A stretch of 64,000 bases of DNA from Pseudomonas mandelii (GCF_006438925.1 NZ_RCZA01000011.1:2062-66061), one strand, 5' to 3'; numbered from the stretch's first letter, positions 44,705-54,448 are shown. Numbers and translations are program-made. The notes: a model not told the origin generated them from the sequence alone.

Positions 44705-45757
44705 TTAGAGGTCGCCCAGGCCGTCGATCAACGCCTGATTCTGCTCCGGCGTGCCAATCGAAATCCGCAGGAACTGGGCAATCCTTTCCTGCTTGAAGTG
44801 CCGAACGATCACGCCTTGCTCACGCAACTTCGCCGCCAGCCCTGCCGCATCGTGTTTCGGATGACGGGCGAAGATGAAGTTCGCCGCCGACGGCAGGACT
44901 TCAAAGCCCTTCGCTTCCAGCTGCCCGATCACCTTGTTGCGACTCTCGATCACCCATCGGCATGTCTTGTCGAAGTGCTCACGATCCTCGAACGCCGCCG
45001 CAGCTCCCACAATCGCCAGACGATCCAGCGGATAGGAGTTGAAGCTGTTCTTGATCCGCTCCAGCGCCTCGATCAAGTCCGGATGCCCCACCGCCAGCCC
45101 CACACGCAGGCCGGCCAGCGAACGGGACTTGGACAGGGTCTGGGTCACCAGCAGGTTCGGATAACGATCCACCAGACTGATCGCCGTCTCACCGCCAAAG
45201 TCGATGTAAGCCTCATCTACCACGACCACCGAGTCCGGGCTGGCCTTGAGGATTTGCTCCACGGCGTCCAGCGCCAACAGGCAACCGGTCGGTGCGTTCG
45301 GGTTAGGGAAGATGATCCCGCCGTTCGGCTTGGCGTAGTCCGCCGGGTTGATCTGGAACTGCTCGTCCAGCGGCACCGCGTCGAAGGCGATGCCGTACAA
45401 CCCGCAGTAAACCGGATAGAAGCTGTAGCTGATGTCCGGGAACAGCAGCGGCTGATCGTGTTGCAGCAAACCGTGAAAGATGTGCGCCAGGACTTCATCG
45501 GAACCGTTGCCGAGAAACACCTGATTGCTCTGCACGCCGTAGTACTTGGCGACCGCTTGCTTGAGCACATCACTGTTCGGGTCCGGGTACAGACGCAAAT
45601 TGTCATTCAGTTCGGTCTGCATCGCCGCCAAGGCTTTTGGCGATGGTCCGTACGGGTTTTCGTTGGTGTTGAGCTTCACCAGCTTCGCCAGTTTCGGCTG
45701 TTCGCCCGGCACGTAAGGCACCAGATTCTTGACGAACGGGCTCCAGAATTTACTCAT
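44705..45757 (-). CDS. hisC: histidinol-phosphate aminotransferase
   Basis: A 350-residue PLP aminotransferase. It has LNTNENPYGPSPKAL, PNPNAPTGCLL and the PLP Lys in TLSKSRSLAGLRVGLAVG. It forms histidinol phosphate in histidine synthesis. It starts 2 bases after hisD and ends the murA-hisG-hisD-hisC series. Confidence 0.95.
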   Translation of the reverse strand: MSKFWSPFVKNLVPYVPGEQPKLAKLVKLNTNENPYGPSPKALAAMQTELNDNLRLYPDPNSDVLKQAVAKYYGVQSNQVFLGNGSDEVLAHIFHGLLQHDQPLLFPDISYSFYPVYCGLYGIAFDAVPLDEQFQINPADYAKPNGGIIFPNPNAPTGCLLALDAVEQILKASPDSVVVVDEAYIDFGGETAISLVDRYPNLLVTQTLSKSRSLAGLRVGLAVGHPDLIEALERIKNSFNSYPLDRLAIVGAAAAFEDREHFDKTCRWVIESRNKVIGQLEAKGFEVLPSAANFIFARHPKHDAAGLAAKLREQGVIVRHFKQERIAQFLRISIGTPEQNQALIDGLGDL

Positions 45758-45759
45758 CT

Positions 45760-47085
45760 TCAGTTCCCCTGCTTGTCGTCGACGATGCGGTATTCAGCGC
45801 TGCGGGCGTGGGCGGTCAGCGACTCGCCACGGGCCAGCACGGAAGCGGTTTTGCCCAGTTCCGACGCACCCTGCTCGGAGCAGAAGATGATCGACGAACG
45901 CTTCTGGAAGTCGTACACACCCAGCGGCGAGGAGAAACGCGCGGTGCCGGAGGTTGGCAACACGTGGTTGGGACCTGCGCAGTAGTCGCCCAAGGCTTCG
46001 CAGGTGTGACGGCCCATGAAGATCGCGCCAGCGTGGCGAATCTTCGGCAGCCAGGCCTGCGGATCAGCAACGGACAACTCAAGGTGTTCCGGTGCGATGC
46101 GGTTGGCCACTTCGATGGCTTGGTCCATGTCGCGGACCTTGATCAGAGCACCACGGCCATTGATCGATGTTTCGATGATCTCGGCGCGTTCCATGGTCGG
46201 CAGCAGTTTGGCAATGCTGGCGGCGACCTTGTCGAGGAACTCGGCGTCCGGGCTGACCAGAATCGCCTGGGCGTCTTCGTCGTGCTCGGCTTGGGAGAAC
46301 AGGTCCATGGCGATCCAGTCCGGATCGGTCTGGCCGTCGCAGACCACCAGGATCTCGGAGGGGCCGGCGATCATGTCGATACCGACCTGGCCGAATACGT
46401 GGCGCTTGGCGGTGGCGACATAGATGTTGCCCGGGCCGACCACCTTGTCGACCTTCGGCACGCTTTCGGTACCGTAAGCCAGCGCGGCGACCGCTTGAGC
46501 GCCACCGATGGTGAACACGCGGTCGACGCCGGCGATGCAGGCTGCGGCCAGCACCAGTTCGTTGATTTCGCCACGAGGCGTCGGCACCACCATGACCACT
46601 TCGGTCACGCCGGCCACCTTGGCCGGAATCGCGTTCATCAGCACCGAGGACGGATAAGACGCCTTGCCGCCCGGTACATACAGGCCGGCGCGATCCAACG
46701 GAGTAACTTTCTGGCCCAGCACGGTGCCGTCGGCTTCGGTGTAGCTCCAGGAATCCTGCTTCTGTTTCTCGTGGTAGCTGCGTACTCGGGACGCGGCTTT
46801 TTCCAGCGCTTCACGCTGAGGCACGGTGATTCGGGTCAGGGCCAGTTCCAGGCGCTCGCGTGGCAGGATCAGGTCCGCCATGGACGCGACCTGCAGGCCG
46901 TCGAACTTCTGGGTGAATTCCACCAGCGCCGCATCGCCACGCTCGCGCACGGCCTTGATGATATCCAGCACCCGCTGATTGACCGAGTCGTCAGACACAC
47001 TTTCCCAGCTCAGCAGATGATCCAGATGATGTGCGAAATCCGGGTCAGCAGCGTTGAGTCGGCGAATTGCAGTCGGTGCGGTCAT
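45760..47085 (-). CDS. hisD: histidinol dehydrogenase
   Basis: A 441-residue NAD enzyme for the last two steps of histidine synthesis. Conserved blocks: YVPGGKASYPSSVLMN, VVGPGNIYVATAK, MIAGPSEILVVCDG and SQAEHDEDAQ with zinc ligands. Length is normal. It lies between hisG (125 bases upstream) and hisC. Confidence 0.96.
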   Translation of the reverse strand: MTAPTAIRRLNAADPDFAHHLDHLLSWESVSDDSVNQRVLDIIKAVRERGDAALVEFTQKFDGLQVASMADLILPRERLELALTRITVPQREALEKAASRVRSYHEKQKQDSWSYTEADGTVLGQKVTPLDRAGLYVPGGKASYPSSVLMNAIPAKVAGVTEVVMVVPTPRGEINELVLAAACIAGVDRVFTIGGAQAVAALAYGTESVPKVDKVVGPGNIYVATAKRHVFGQVGIDMIAGPSEILVVCDGQTDPDWIAMDLFSQAEHDEDAQAILVSPDAEFLDKVAASIAKLLPTMERAEIIETSINGRGALIKVRDMDQAIEVANRIAPEHLELSVADPQAWLPKIRHAGAIFMGRHTCEALGDYCAGPNHVLPTSGTARFSSPLGVYDFQKRSSIIFCSEQGASELGKTASVLARGESLTAHARSAEYRIVDDKQGN

Positions 47086-47210
47086 AGCGAGAGCCTCATA
47101 GGATTGGCAAAAAACTCAGGCGCCCGAAGCTACCATCGATCCGCTTGGGCACCTGAGAATTCTGGCTATGAGGCGGATAGACGGGCGCGACTCAAGGTCG
47201 CGCAGGTAAA

Positions 47211-47846
47211 TCAGCCGCGGTGTCGAGACTCCACTGCCTTGCGCAGGGTGTCGATCAACGCCTGGATACGGGCGTGCTGCATTTTCATCGAAGCTTTGTT
47301 CACGATCAGCCGGGAGCTGATGTCGGCAATGAAATCCTGGGGTTCCAGACCATTGGCGCGCAGGGTGTTGCCGGTGTCGACTACGTCGATGATCTTGTCT
47401 GCCAGACCGATCAGCGGCGCCAGTTCCATCGAGCCATAGAGCTTGATGATGTCAACCTGACGACCCTGTTCGGCGTAGTAGCGCTTGGCAACGTTGACGA
47501 ATTTGGTCGCCACACGCAGGCGGCCCTTGGGCTCGACATCGCCGACACGGCCGGCGGTCATCAGCTTGCAGAGGGCAATTCGCAGGTCCAACGGCTCGTA
47601 CAAACCCTGGCCGCCATATTCCATCAGCACATCTTTACCGGCGACGCCCAGGTCAGCGGCACCATGTTCGACGTAAGTCGGCACATCGGTGGCGCGCACG
47701 ATCAGCAGACGTACATCGGCCTGAGTCGTGGGGATGATCAGCTTGCGGCTCTTGTCCGGATTCTCGGTCGGCACGATGCCCGCTTCAGCCAGAAGCGGCA
47801 GGGTGTCGTCAAGGATGCGGCCCTTGGACAGTGCGATGGTCAACAT
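47211..47846 (-). CDS. hisG: ATP phosphoribosyltransferase, short form
   Basis: A 211-residue HisG_S, lacking the C-terminal regulatory domain. Features: LTIALSKGRILDDTLPLL, GAADLGVAGKDVLMEYG, and the PRPP loop around IDVVDTGNTL. Short HisG needs a HisZ partner (HisRS-like) for activity and feedback, and hisZ is not in this window. It lies 142 bases downstream of murA. Confidence 0.95.
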   Translation of the reverse strand: MLTIALSKGRILDDTLPLLAEAGIVPTENPDKSRKLIIPTTQADVRLLIVRATDVPTYVEHGAADLGVAGKDVLMEYGGQGLYEPLDLRIALCKLMTAGRVGDVEPKGRLRVATKFVNVAKRYYAEQGRQVDIIKLYGSMELAPLIGLADKIIDVVDTGNTLRANGLEPQDFIADISSRLIVNKASMKMQHARIQALIDTLRKAVESRHRG

Positions 47847-47988
47847 GGGAAACGTCAGTCCTTATCAAGGTACTCATGCCCGGTCGCAAATGGCGCCGGA
47901 CACACTTCGAGGCTTTCTCAATAATGAAAAGACAGCCCCGATTTGAAACGAATTCAACGGGCGCGTCCCTGCGCCCATGCAGCAGAAA

Positions 47989-49254
47989 CTAGCCCGGTAC
48001 GCGGCGGATCTTCGCGCCGAGCATCTGCAGTTTCTCTTCGATGCACTCGTAACCACGGTCGATGTGGTAGATGCGATCGATCAGGGTGTCGCCTTCGGCG
48101 ATCAGCGCCGAGATCACCAGGCTGGCCGATGCACGCAGGTCGGTGGCCATAACTGGCGCGCCCTTCAGCGTTTCGGTGCCAGTGACGATGGCGGTGTTGC
48201 CTTCAACCTGGATCTTGGCGCCCATGCGGTGCAGTTCGTACACGTGCATGAAGCGGTTTTCGAAGATCGTCTCGATCACCGCGCCGGTGCCTTCGGCAAT
48301 GGCGTTGAGGGAGATGAACTGCGCTTGCATGTCGGTCGGGAATGCCGGGTACGGAGCGGTGCGCACGTTAACGGCTTTTGGCCGCTTGCCATGCATGTTC
48401 AGCTCGATCCAGTCTTCGCCGCAGGTGATTTCGGCACCCGATTCCTTGAGTTTCTCAAGAACGGCTTCGAGGATGGTCGGATCGGTGTCCTTGACCTTCA
48501 CACGACCGCCGGTCACAGCAGCTGCGACCAGGTAAGTGCCGGTCTCGATACGGTCAGGCATCACTTTGTAAGTGGTAGGGTGCAGACGCTCGACGCCATC
48601 GATGGTGATGGTGTCAGTGCCTGCGCCAGTGATCTTGGCGCCCATGGCGATCAGGAAATTCGCCAGGTCGATGACTTCAGGCTCGCGAGCGGCGTTTGCC
48701 AGAACGCTGCGGCCCTTGGCCAGAGCGGCCGCCATCATGATGTTTTCGGTACCGGTCACACTGACGGTGTCGAAGAAGAAGTGCGCACCGCGAAGGCCAC
48801 CTTCAGGCGCCTTGGCCTTGATGTAGCCGCCTTCGACGTCGATGACCGCGCCCATGGCTTCGAGGCCACGAATGTGCAGGTCAACCGGACGCGAACCAAT
48901 GGCGCAACCGCCGGGCAGTGCAACTTCGGCTTCACCAAAACGCGCAACCATCGGGCCCAGCACCAGGATCGACGCACGCATGGTTTTCACCAGTTCGTAC
49001 GGAGCGATCAGGGTCTTGATGGTGCGCGGATCGATTTCGACGCTGAGTTTCTCGTCGATCACCGGCTCGATGCCCATACGACCGAACAGCTCGATCATGG
49101 TGGTGATGTCGTGCAGGTGTGGCAGGTTGGCCACGGTCACCGGGCCATCGCACAGCAGCGTTGCAGCCAGGATCGGCAGGGCAGAGTTCTTTGCCCCGGA
49201 GATGCGGATTTCGCCATCAAGACGAACGCCACCGGTAATTATCAATTTATCCAT
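47989..49254 (-). CDS. murA: UDP-N-acetylglucosamine 1-carboxyvinyltransferase
   Basis: A 421-residue MurA of full length. It starts MDKLIITGGVRLDGEIRISG and carries the active-site Cys in LPGGCAIGSRPVDLHI, the residue hit by fosfomycin. It makes the first dedicated cell-wall precursor. The ibaG gene ends 22 bases upstream on the same strand, and the mla operon precedes that, so envelope genes are grouped. Confidence 0.97.
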   Translation of the reverse strand: MDKLIITGGVRLDGEIRISGAKNSALPILAATLLCDGPVTVANLPHLHDITTMIELFGRMGIEPVIDEKLSVEIDPRTIKTLIAPYELVKTMRASILVLGPMVARFGEAEVALPGGCAIGSRPVDLHIRGLEAMGAVIDVEGGYIKAKAPEGGLRGAHFFFDTVSVTGTENIMMAAALAKGRSVLANAAREPEVIDLANFLIAMGAKITGAGTDTITIDGVERLHPTTYKVMPDRIETGTYLVAAAVTGGRVKVKDTDPTILEAVLEKLKESGAEITCGEDWIELNMHGKRPKAVNVRTAPYPAFPTDMQAQFISLNAIAEGTGAVIETIFENRFMHVYELHRMGAKIQVEGNTAIVTGTETLKGAPVMATDLRASASLVISALIAEGDTLIDRIYHIDRGYECIEEKLQMLGAKIRRVPG

Positions 49255-49276
49255 AAGAATCTCGACGCCCTTGGGC

Positions 49277-49516
49277 TCAGGTGCGCTCGGCCCAGGCCGC
49301 GCTGCTGAAAAATTTCATAGTGACCGCATGGATGCTGCCATCGGTGATCCATGGGTTCAAATGGGCATAGATCTGCTGCTGACGCTTCACCGGGCTCAAC
49401 GCCGCCAGTTCATCGCTAATCACGTTCAGCTGAAAGTTGCAGCCTTCACCCTCGACTTCTACTAGGGTTCCTGGCAGCTTTCCTTCAAGGAAGCTCTTCA
49501 CTTCTACGGCCTGCAT
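49277..49516 (-). CDS. ibaG: BolA family protein IbaG
   Basis: A 79-residue BolA-like protein starting at the ATG at 49516. The upstream frame extension has no homology. It contains VEVEGEGCNFQLNVISDEL and the BolA helix ending SPVKRQQQIYAHLNPWI. IbaG handles iron-sulfur or acid-stress functions with a glutaredoxin partner. Its position between mlaB and murA is the usual one. Confidence 0.93.
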   Translation of the reverse strand: MQAVEVKSFLEGKLPGTLVEVEGEGCNFQLNVISDELAALSPVKRQQQIYAHLNPWITDGSIHAVTMKFFSSAAWAERT

Positions 49517-49629
49517 GCTCAACCTCAATCGGCGCCCTGTGCGCGCGGGTCGGACATCATACAAAAAAGCCCCGCGCCTGCGAACCCCGCGAAGCAGGAC
49601 TCTGACGGGGGGCTTCTTTATAGATGCGG

Positions 49630-49935
49630 TTAGGGATGCGCCAACAGCTCGGTCAATTCGCTGACCTGAGCGATTTCGCGCATGTCTTCTGGCATTCCGC
49701 GGATGCTCAACGCCTTGCCGGCCGCCTCCGCATCACGCATGAAGCACAGCAGCAGCGACAAGCCGACACTGCTGGACTTCAACACTGCCGAGCAATCGAC
49801 CACCAGTGCCGCGGCCTTGCTGGATTTGATCAGCGCCTGCCCCTGCTTGCGCAAACCGGGGCCAGTGCGGTAATCCAGCATGCCGCTAAGTGCCAGCTCG
49901 CCGGATTCGCTCATGCGAATGGCCGACACACTCAT
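49630..49935 (-). CDS. mlaB: STAS-domain protein MlaB
   Basis: A 101-residue cytoplasmic STAS domain (VVDCSAVLKSSSVGLSLLL). MlaB binds the MlaF ATPase and supports the phospholipid importer MlaFEDB. Its start overlaps mlaC by 4 bases. An imperfect hairpin with A-rich and T-rich ends lies at about 49562-49618, between mlaB and ibaG, and may partly end the operon. Confidence 0.92.
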   Translation of the reverse strand: MSVSAIRMSESGELALSGMLDYRTGPGLRKQGQALIKSSKAAALVVDCSAVLKSSSVGLSLLLCFMRDAEAAGKALSIRGMPEDMREIAQVSELTELLAHP

Positions 49936-50588
49936 TGAGCTTGCTTCTCAGGAGTTTGCTTCTGGCTGGCTTCCTTGGCTTTGGCAACTTCCCCGGCCCA
50001 ACCATTGATGGTCTTGTCCAGGTCGTTGCCATTGCGCTGCATCGCATCAGCGAACTGATCACGGAACAGCTTGCCGATGTTAATGCCATTGATGATCACG
50101 TTGCGCAGTTTCCACTCGCCATTGATCTTTTCGAGTGTGTAGGACACAGGATAGATCGCGCCGTTGGTGCCTTTGACCGTCATGGCAACGCTTGTACGGT
50201 CTCCCGACTCGTCCTTGGCTGGATCGACGACGATCCCCTGATTGTTGTACTCAAGCAAAGCGTTGCCATAGAATTGAAACAGACCCTTTTTGAAGTTTTC
50301 TTCAAAGGTCTTCATCTGCGCAGGCGTGGCTTTGCGTGAATACTTGACCGTCATGATGCTCTTGGAAATGCCCTCGGCATCCACCACAGGCCCGACGATG
50401 GTGTTCAGCGCCGTATAGAAGTCTTGCGGGTCTTGCTTGTACTTCTCTTTGTTGGCCGACAGATCGGCAAGTAACCGACTGGTGGTGTCCTGCACGATAT
50501 CGTGCGCCGAGGGCGCTGCCACGGCGTTAGCCATCAACGGCAGGGCCGCGAGTAGTACCAACAGGCCACGTCGCAAGGTAGATATCAT
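49932..50588 (-). CDS. mlaC: periplasmic phospholipid shuttle MlaC
   Basis: A 218-residue protein with a signal peptide (RRGLLVLLAALPLMANAVAA). The MlaC/Tol_Tol_Ttg2 core follows (SRLLADLSANKEKYKQDPQ, then GNALLEYNNQGI). It carries phospholipids between the outer-membrane MlaA and the inner-membrane MlaFEDB. It has a Gln/Lys-rich tail. 11 bases separate it from mlaD. Confidence 0.95.
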   Translation of the reverse strand: MISTLRRGLLVLLAALPLMANAVAAPSAHDIVQDTTSRLLADLSANKEKYKQDPQDFYTALNTIVGPVVDAEGISKSIMTVKYSRKATPAQMKTFEENFKKGLFQFYGNALLEYNNQGIVVDPAKDESGDRTSVAMTVKGTNGAIYPVSYTLEKINGEWKLRNVIINGINIGKLFRDQFADAMQRNGNDLDKTINGWAGEVAKAKEASQKQTPEKQAQ

Positions 50589-50599
50589 TCAAAAGCTCC

Positions 50600-51067
50600 T
50601 CATTTGGCGTCTTTACTAACGGTATTGAGCAGAAATTTACCGATCAGGTCCTCAAGTACCAGCGACGACTGCGTGTCGTGGATGGTTGAACCCTCCTTGA
50701 GCAAGGCTTCTTCCCCGCCCACGCTGAGACCGATGTACTTCTCGCCCAACAGGCCAGCGGTCAGGATAGATGCAGTGGAGTCAGTCGGCAGATTATCTAC
50801 GCGTTTTTCCAGCTGCATGGTCACTCGACCGGTGAAACTGTCGCGATCCAGATCGATCGCCGTGACCTTGCCGATGGTCACACCGGCCATGGTCACTTTA
50901 GCTCTGACCGTCAAACCGGCGATATTGTCGAAATACGCATAAAGTTTATAAGTGTCGGTGGTTGCGCTCGGGGACAGGCCACTTACCCGCAACGCCAGCA
51001 ACAGCAAAGCCAGGATGCCAGCCAGCAAGAAAAGGCCGACACCGATTTCCAGGGTGCGGTTTTGCAT
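50600..51067 (-). CDS. mlaD: MCE-domain protein MlaD
   Basis: A 155-residue protein: one N-terminal transmembrane helix (residues 8-27), then an MCE domain (YKLYAYFDNIAGLTVRAKVT, VTMAGVTIGKVTAIDLD). MlaD forms the hexameric ring of the importer. Its ATG overlaps the mlaE stop by one base. Confidence 0.96.
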   Translation of the reverse strand: MQNRTLEIGVGLFLLAGILALLLLALRVSGLSPSATTDTYKLYAYFDNIAGLTVRAKVTMAGVTIGKVTAIDLDRDSFTGRVTMQLEKRVDNLPTDSTASILTAGLLGEKYIGLSVGGEEALLKEGSTIHDTQSSLVLEDLIGKFLLNTVSKDAK

Positions 51068-51864
51068 CAGAAATCTCCAAACATCAAGGCGGTCAGAATA
51101 AAGTCCAGGCCGAGTACAGCCAAAGAGGCATACACCACGGTCTTGGTAGTGGCACGACTGATCCCCTCGGAAGTGGGCTCGCAGTCATAGCCTTGGAATA
51201 CGGCGATCCAGGTCACGACAAAGGCGAAAACGATGCTTTTGATGATGCCGTTGAGCACATCATCAGTGAACGTCACGCTGTTCTGCATATTGGACCAGTA
51301 GGAACCTTCATAGACACCCAGCCAGTCGACAGCCACCCATGAACCACCCCAGATACCTACCACGCTGAAGATCATCGCCAGCACCGGCAGGGAAATGAAG
51401 CCGGCCCACAGGCGCGGGGCAATGATGTACTTGAGCGGGTCGACACCAATCATTTCCAGACTGGACAACTGCTCGGTGGACTTCATGTTGCCGATTTCGG
51501 CGGTCAGGGCAGAACCCGCGCGGCCGGCGAACAGCAAGGCCGTGACCACCGGACCCAGTTCACGCAACAGCGTCAGCGCAACCATCTGCCCGACGGCCTG
51601 CTCCGAACCGTAGCTGGACAGAATGTTAAAGCCCTGCAGCGCCAGCACCATGCCGATGAATACCCCGGAGACCACGATGATCACCAGGGACATTACGCCC
51701 ACCGAATGCAGTTGCTTGATCAGCAAGCCAAAACCGCCGCCAATGCCGCCACGGCCAAGCAAAGCATGAAACAGGAATATCGCCGAACGACCGAATACCC
51801 CCAGCACGTCGATGCCAGCGTGGCCGAACCGGCGAACCCGTTCTATTAGTGAAATCTTGCGCAT
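51067..51864 (-). CDS. mlaE: phospholipid transporter permease MlaE
   Basis: A 265-residue permease (MlaE/VacJ-family core RELGPVVTALLFAGRAGSAL, MKSTEQLSSLEMIGVDPLKY, DCEPTSEGISRATTKTVV). The ATG at 51864 overlaps the mlaF stop. The TTG at 51867 is not needed. About five membrane helices. With MlaF, D and B it moves phospholipids at the inner membrane. Confidence 0.96.
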   Translation of the reverse strand: MRKISLIERVRRFGHAGIDVLGVFGRSAIFLFHALLGRGGIGGGFGLLIKQLHSVGVMSLVIIVVSGVFIGMVLALQGFNILSSYGSEQAVGQMVALTLLRELGPVVTALLFAGRAGSALTAEIGNMKSTEQLSSLEMIGVDPLKYIIAPRLWAGFISLPVLAMIFSVVGIWGGSWVAVDWLGVYEGSYWSNMQNSVTFTDDVLNGIIKSIVFAFVVTWIAVFQGYDCEPTSEGISRATTKTVVYASLAVLGLDFILTALMFGDF

Positions 51865-52673
51865 CAACGCTGCCCCAGAAGATCTGCGCGGTAATCCGTC
51901 GCTGGAAAGTGATAGGCGACCGGACCGTCAGGCTCGCCTGTCATGAATTGACGGATGCGTGGCTCCTGCGAGTTCATCAGCTCCTCGGGAGTGCCCTGCC
52001 CCAACACCTGGCCTTCGCCGACGACATAGATGTAATCGGCGATGCTCGCAGTCTCGGCCAGGTCGTGGGAGACCACGATACTGGTGATGCCCAGCGCATC
52101 GTTGAGCAGGCGGATCAGACGCACCAGCACACCCATGGCGATGGGATCCTGGCCGACAAAGGGCTCGTCATACATGAGGATCTGCGGATCGAGGGCAATC
52201 GCCCGGGCCAGAGCGACACGACGCTTCATGCCGCCGGACAACTCGTCAGGCATCAGGTCGATGGCGCCACGCAATCCCACGGCCTGCAATTTGAGCAGGA
52301 CAATGTCCCGGATCATTTCTTCCGGCAGTTCGGTATGAACGCGTAGCGGAAAGGCGACGTTCTCGAACACATCAAGATCGGTGAACAGTGCACCACTCTG
52401 AAACAGCACGCCCATGTGCTTTCGCGCATCGAACAGATCACTGCGCGACAGTTTTGGCAGGTTCTGTCCATTGACCCAGACTTCGCCTTTGGTGGGCCGC
52501 AACTGTGCGCCCATCAGCCGCAACAGCGTAGTCTTGCCACACCCGGAAGGCCCCATGATGCCGGTGACCTTGCCGCGCGGGATACGTATATCGACGTTAT
52601 TGAAAATGCTGCGCGTTCCGCGCTTGAAGGTCAGTCCCTTCAGCTCGACCGCGTAGGCTTTATCGGCACTCAT
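51864..52673 (-). CDS. mlaF: phospholipid transporter ATPase MlaF
   Basis: A 269-residue ABC ATPase: Walker A GPSGCGKTTLLRL, signature LSGGMKRRVALARAI, Walker B ILMYDEPFVGQDP, and VVSHDLAET. The C-terminal part contacts the neighbouring subunit. First gene of mlaFEDCB, divergent from kdsD. The 276-base gap between them contains both promoters. Confidence 0.96.
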   Translation of the reverse strand: MSADKAYAVELKGLTFKRGTRSIFNNVDIRIPRGKVTGIMGPSGCGKTTLLRLMGAQLRPTKGEVWVNGQNLPKLSRSDLFDARKHMGVLFQSGALFTDLDVFENVAFPLRVHTELPEEMIRDIVLLKLQAVGLRGAIDLMPDELSGGMKRRVALARAIALDPQILMYDEPFVGQDPIAMGVLVRLIRLLNDALGITSIVVSHDLAETASIADYIYVVGEGQVLGQGTPEELMNSQEPRIRQFMTGEPDGPVAYHFPATDYRADLLGQR

Positions 52674-52909
52674 CTAAACTCCTTGCGATGCAGCCTCTCA
52701 CTCGGACGCCTGACTTTCTGGCGAAAGCACATACATCCCGGGCAGGCCGAACTGGCGGCGAACTATATCACTGCAAAGGCCAAGCGCCCAAGGCCCAAGC
52801 CGGGCCATGTTGAGGAACATGACAGGCTAAAAGCATCCATTCAGTGGAATTCGGTAACAAGGAATGGCAAAGCGCGACAAACTTGCGTGAGGGTTTCGAT
52901 CATTACCGT

Positions 52910-52915
52910 TATAAT
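52910..52915 (+). promoter_or_regulatory. possible -10 box for kdsD
   Basis: TATAAT, 35 bases before the kdsD ATG. No good -35 element is found at 16-18 bp. It is the only near-consensus -10 in this gap. Confidence 0.4.
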
Positions 52916-52949
52916 CGCCGCCTTTTCATCAGGCTATACGATTTCTGAC

Positions 52950-53924
52950 ATGAGCCAATCCAGCGACCTGATTCAATCAGCACAACGCACCATCCGCCTC
53001 GAACTGGAAGCCGTACAAGGCTTGTTGCCCCATATCGACGCAGATTTCGTACGCGCTTGCGAGATGATTCTGGCCAGCAAAGGGCGCGTGGTTGTGGTCG
53101 GCATGGGCAAATCGGGGCACATCGGCAACAAGATCGCCGCCACCCTGGCCAGCACCGGCACCACAGCCTTTTTCGTGCACCCGGCCGAAGCCAGCCACGG
53201 CGATATGGGCATGATCACCCGCGACGACATCATCCTGGCGCTGTCGAACTCCGGCTCTACCAATGAAATCGTCACCCTGCTGCCGCTGATCAAGCGCCTG
53301 GGCATTCAATTGATCAGCATGACCGGCAACCCTGACTCACCGCTGGCGAAAGCTGCCGAGGTCAACCTCAACGTGCACGTCGAGCACGAAGCCTGCCCAC
53401 TCAACCTGGCACCGACCTCGTCGACCACTGCCGCGCTGGTCATGGGCGACGCCCTGGCCGTTGCGCTGCTGGAAGCCCGCGGTTTTACCGCTGAAGATTT
53501 CGCCTTTTCCCACCCCGGCGGCGCGCTTGGCCGACGCCTGCTGCTGAAAGTGGAAACCGTCATGCACGCCGGTGCAGAACTGCCCCAAGTGCAACGTGGC
53601 ACGCTACTCAAGGACGCCTTGATGGAAATGACCCGCAAGGGCCTGGGCATGACCGCGATTGTGGAGGCCGATGGAAAACTGGCCGGAATCTTCACCGACG
53701 GCGACTTGCGCCGCACCCTTGACCGGACCATCGACATCCACCATACGACCATCGACGAGGTCATGACCGTCCACGGCAAGACCGCCCGGGCCGACATGCT
53801 CGCGGCCGAGGCCCTGAAAATCATGGAAGACCATCGAATCAACGCGCTGGTAGTGGTGGACAAGGAGGACCGTCCGATCGGCGCCTTCAACTTGTCCGAT
53901 CTGCTGCGCGCAGGAGTAATGTGA
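52950..53924 (+). CDS. kdsD: arabinose-5-phosphate isomerase
   Basis: A 324-residue enzyme. Residues 30-170 form a SIS sugar-isomerase domain (VVVVGMGKSGHIGNKIAATL, then HPAEASHGDMGM and SNSGSTNE). Residues 200-324 hold two CBS domains. It makes arabinose 5-phosphate for Kdo. The long open frame before 52950 lies antisense to mlaF and has no homology. First gene of the LPS/rpoN run. Confidence 0.96.
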   Translation: MSQSSDLIQSAQRTIRLELEAVQGLLPHIDADFVRACEMILASKGRVVVVGMGKSGHIGNKIAATLASTGTTAFFVHPAEASHGDMGMITRDDIILALSNSGSTNEIVTLLPLIKRLGIQLISMTGNPDSPLAKAAEVNLNVHVEHEACPLNLAPTSSTTAALVMGDALAVALLEARGFTAEDFAFSHPGGALGRRLLLKVETVMHAGAELPQVQRGTLLKDALMEMTRKGLGMTAIVEADGKLAGIFTDGDLRRTLDRTIDIHHTTIDEVMTVHGKTARADMLAAEALKIMEDHRINALVVVDKEDRPIGAFNLSDLLRAGVM

Positions 53925-54448
53925 TGAGCACCGACCTGCTGCAACGCGGCAAGAGCATCAAACTGGCGGTTTTTGACGTCGATGGCGTACTGACCGACGG
54001 ACGCCTGTACTTCCTCGAAGACGGCAGCGAATTCAAGACGTTCAACACCCTCGACGGCCAAGGCATCAAGATGTTGATGGCATCCGGTGTGCAGACCGCT
54101 ATCATCAGCGGCCGCAAGACCCCGGTGGTCGAGCGACGAGCGAAGAACCTCGGTATTCCACACGTGTACCAGGGGCGCGAAGACAAACTGGTGGTGCTCG
54201 ACGAACTTCTTGCCCAACTCAACCTAAGCTATGAGCAAGTCGCCTATCTCGGCGACGACCTGCCGGACCTGCCGGTGATTCGCCGCGTCGGCCTGGGCAT
54301 GGCGGTGGCAAACGCTGCCAGTTTCGTCCGTGAACACGCCCACGGCATCACCCAGGCCCGTGGTGGCGAGGGTGCCGCTCGCGAATTCTGCGAATTGATC
54401 CTGCGCGCGCAGGGCCGCCTTGATGCGGCAAACGCCGCGTACCTGTGA
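53924..54448 (+). CDS. kdsC: Kdo-8-phosphate phosphatase
   Basis: A 174-residue HAD-family phosphatase: DVDGVLTDGRLYF with the nucleophile Asp, then IISGRKTPVVERRAKNLGI and YLGDDLPDLPVIRRVG. It releases Kdo from Kdo-8-phosphate. The ATG overlaps the kdsD TGA and has GGAG upstream. Confidence 0.96.
   Translation: MSTDLLQRGKSIKLAVFDVDGVLTDGRLYFLEDGSEFKTFNTLDGQGIKMLMASGVQTAIISGRKTPVVERRAKNLGIPHVYQGREDKLVVLDELLAQLNLSYEQVAYLGDDLPDLPVIRRVGLGMAVANAASFVREHAHGITQARGGEGAAREFCELILRAQGRLDAANAAYL

Noticed and set aside
45808..47439. 543-codon plus-strand frame
   Set aside because: Antisense to hisD and the end of hisG, with no recognisable domain. The real genes on the minus strand are complete.
49562..49618. 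Strong terminator between mlaB and ibaG
   Set aside because: Only the outer GCCCC/GGGGC ends pair well and the middle is irregular, so it is mentioned only as a weak possibility under mlaB.
52416..52949. N-terminal extension of KdsD by 178 residues
   Set aside because: The extension overlaps mlaF antisense and the promoter region. KdsD proteins begin near the ATG at 52950.
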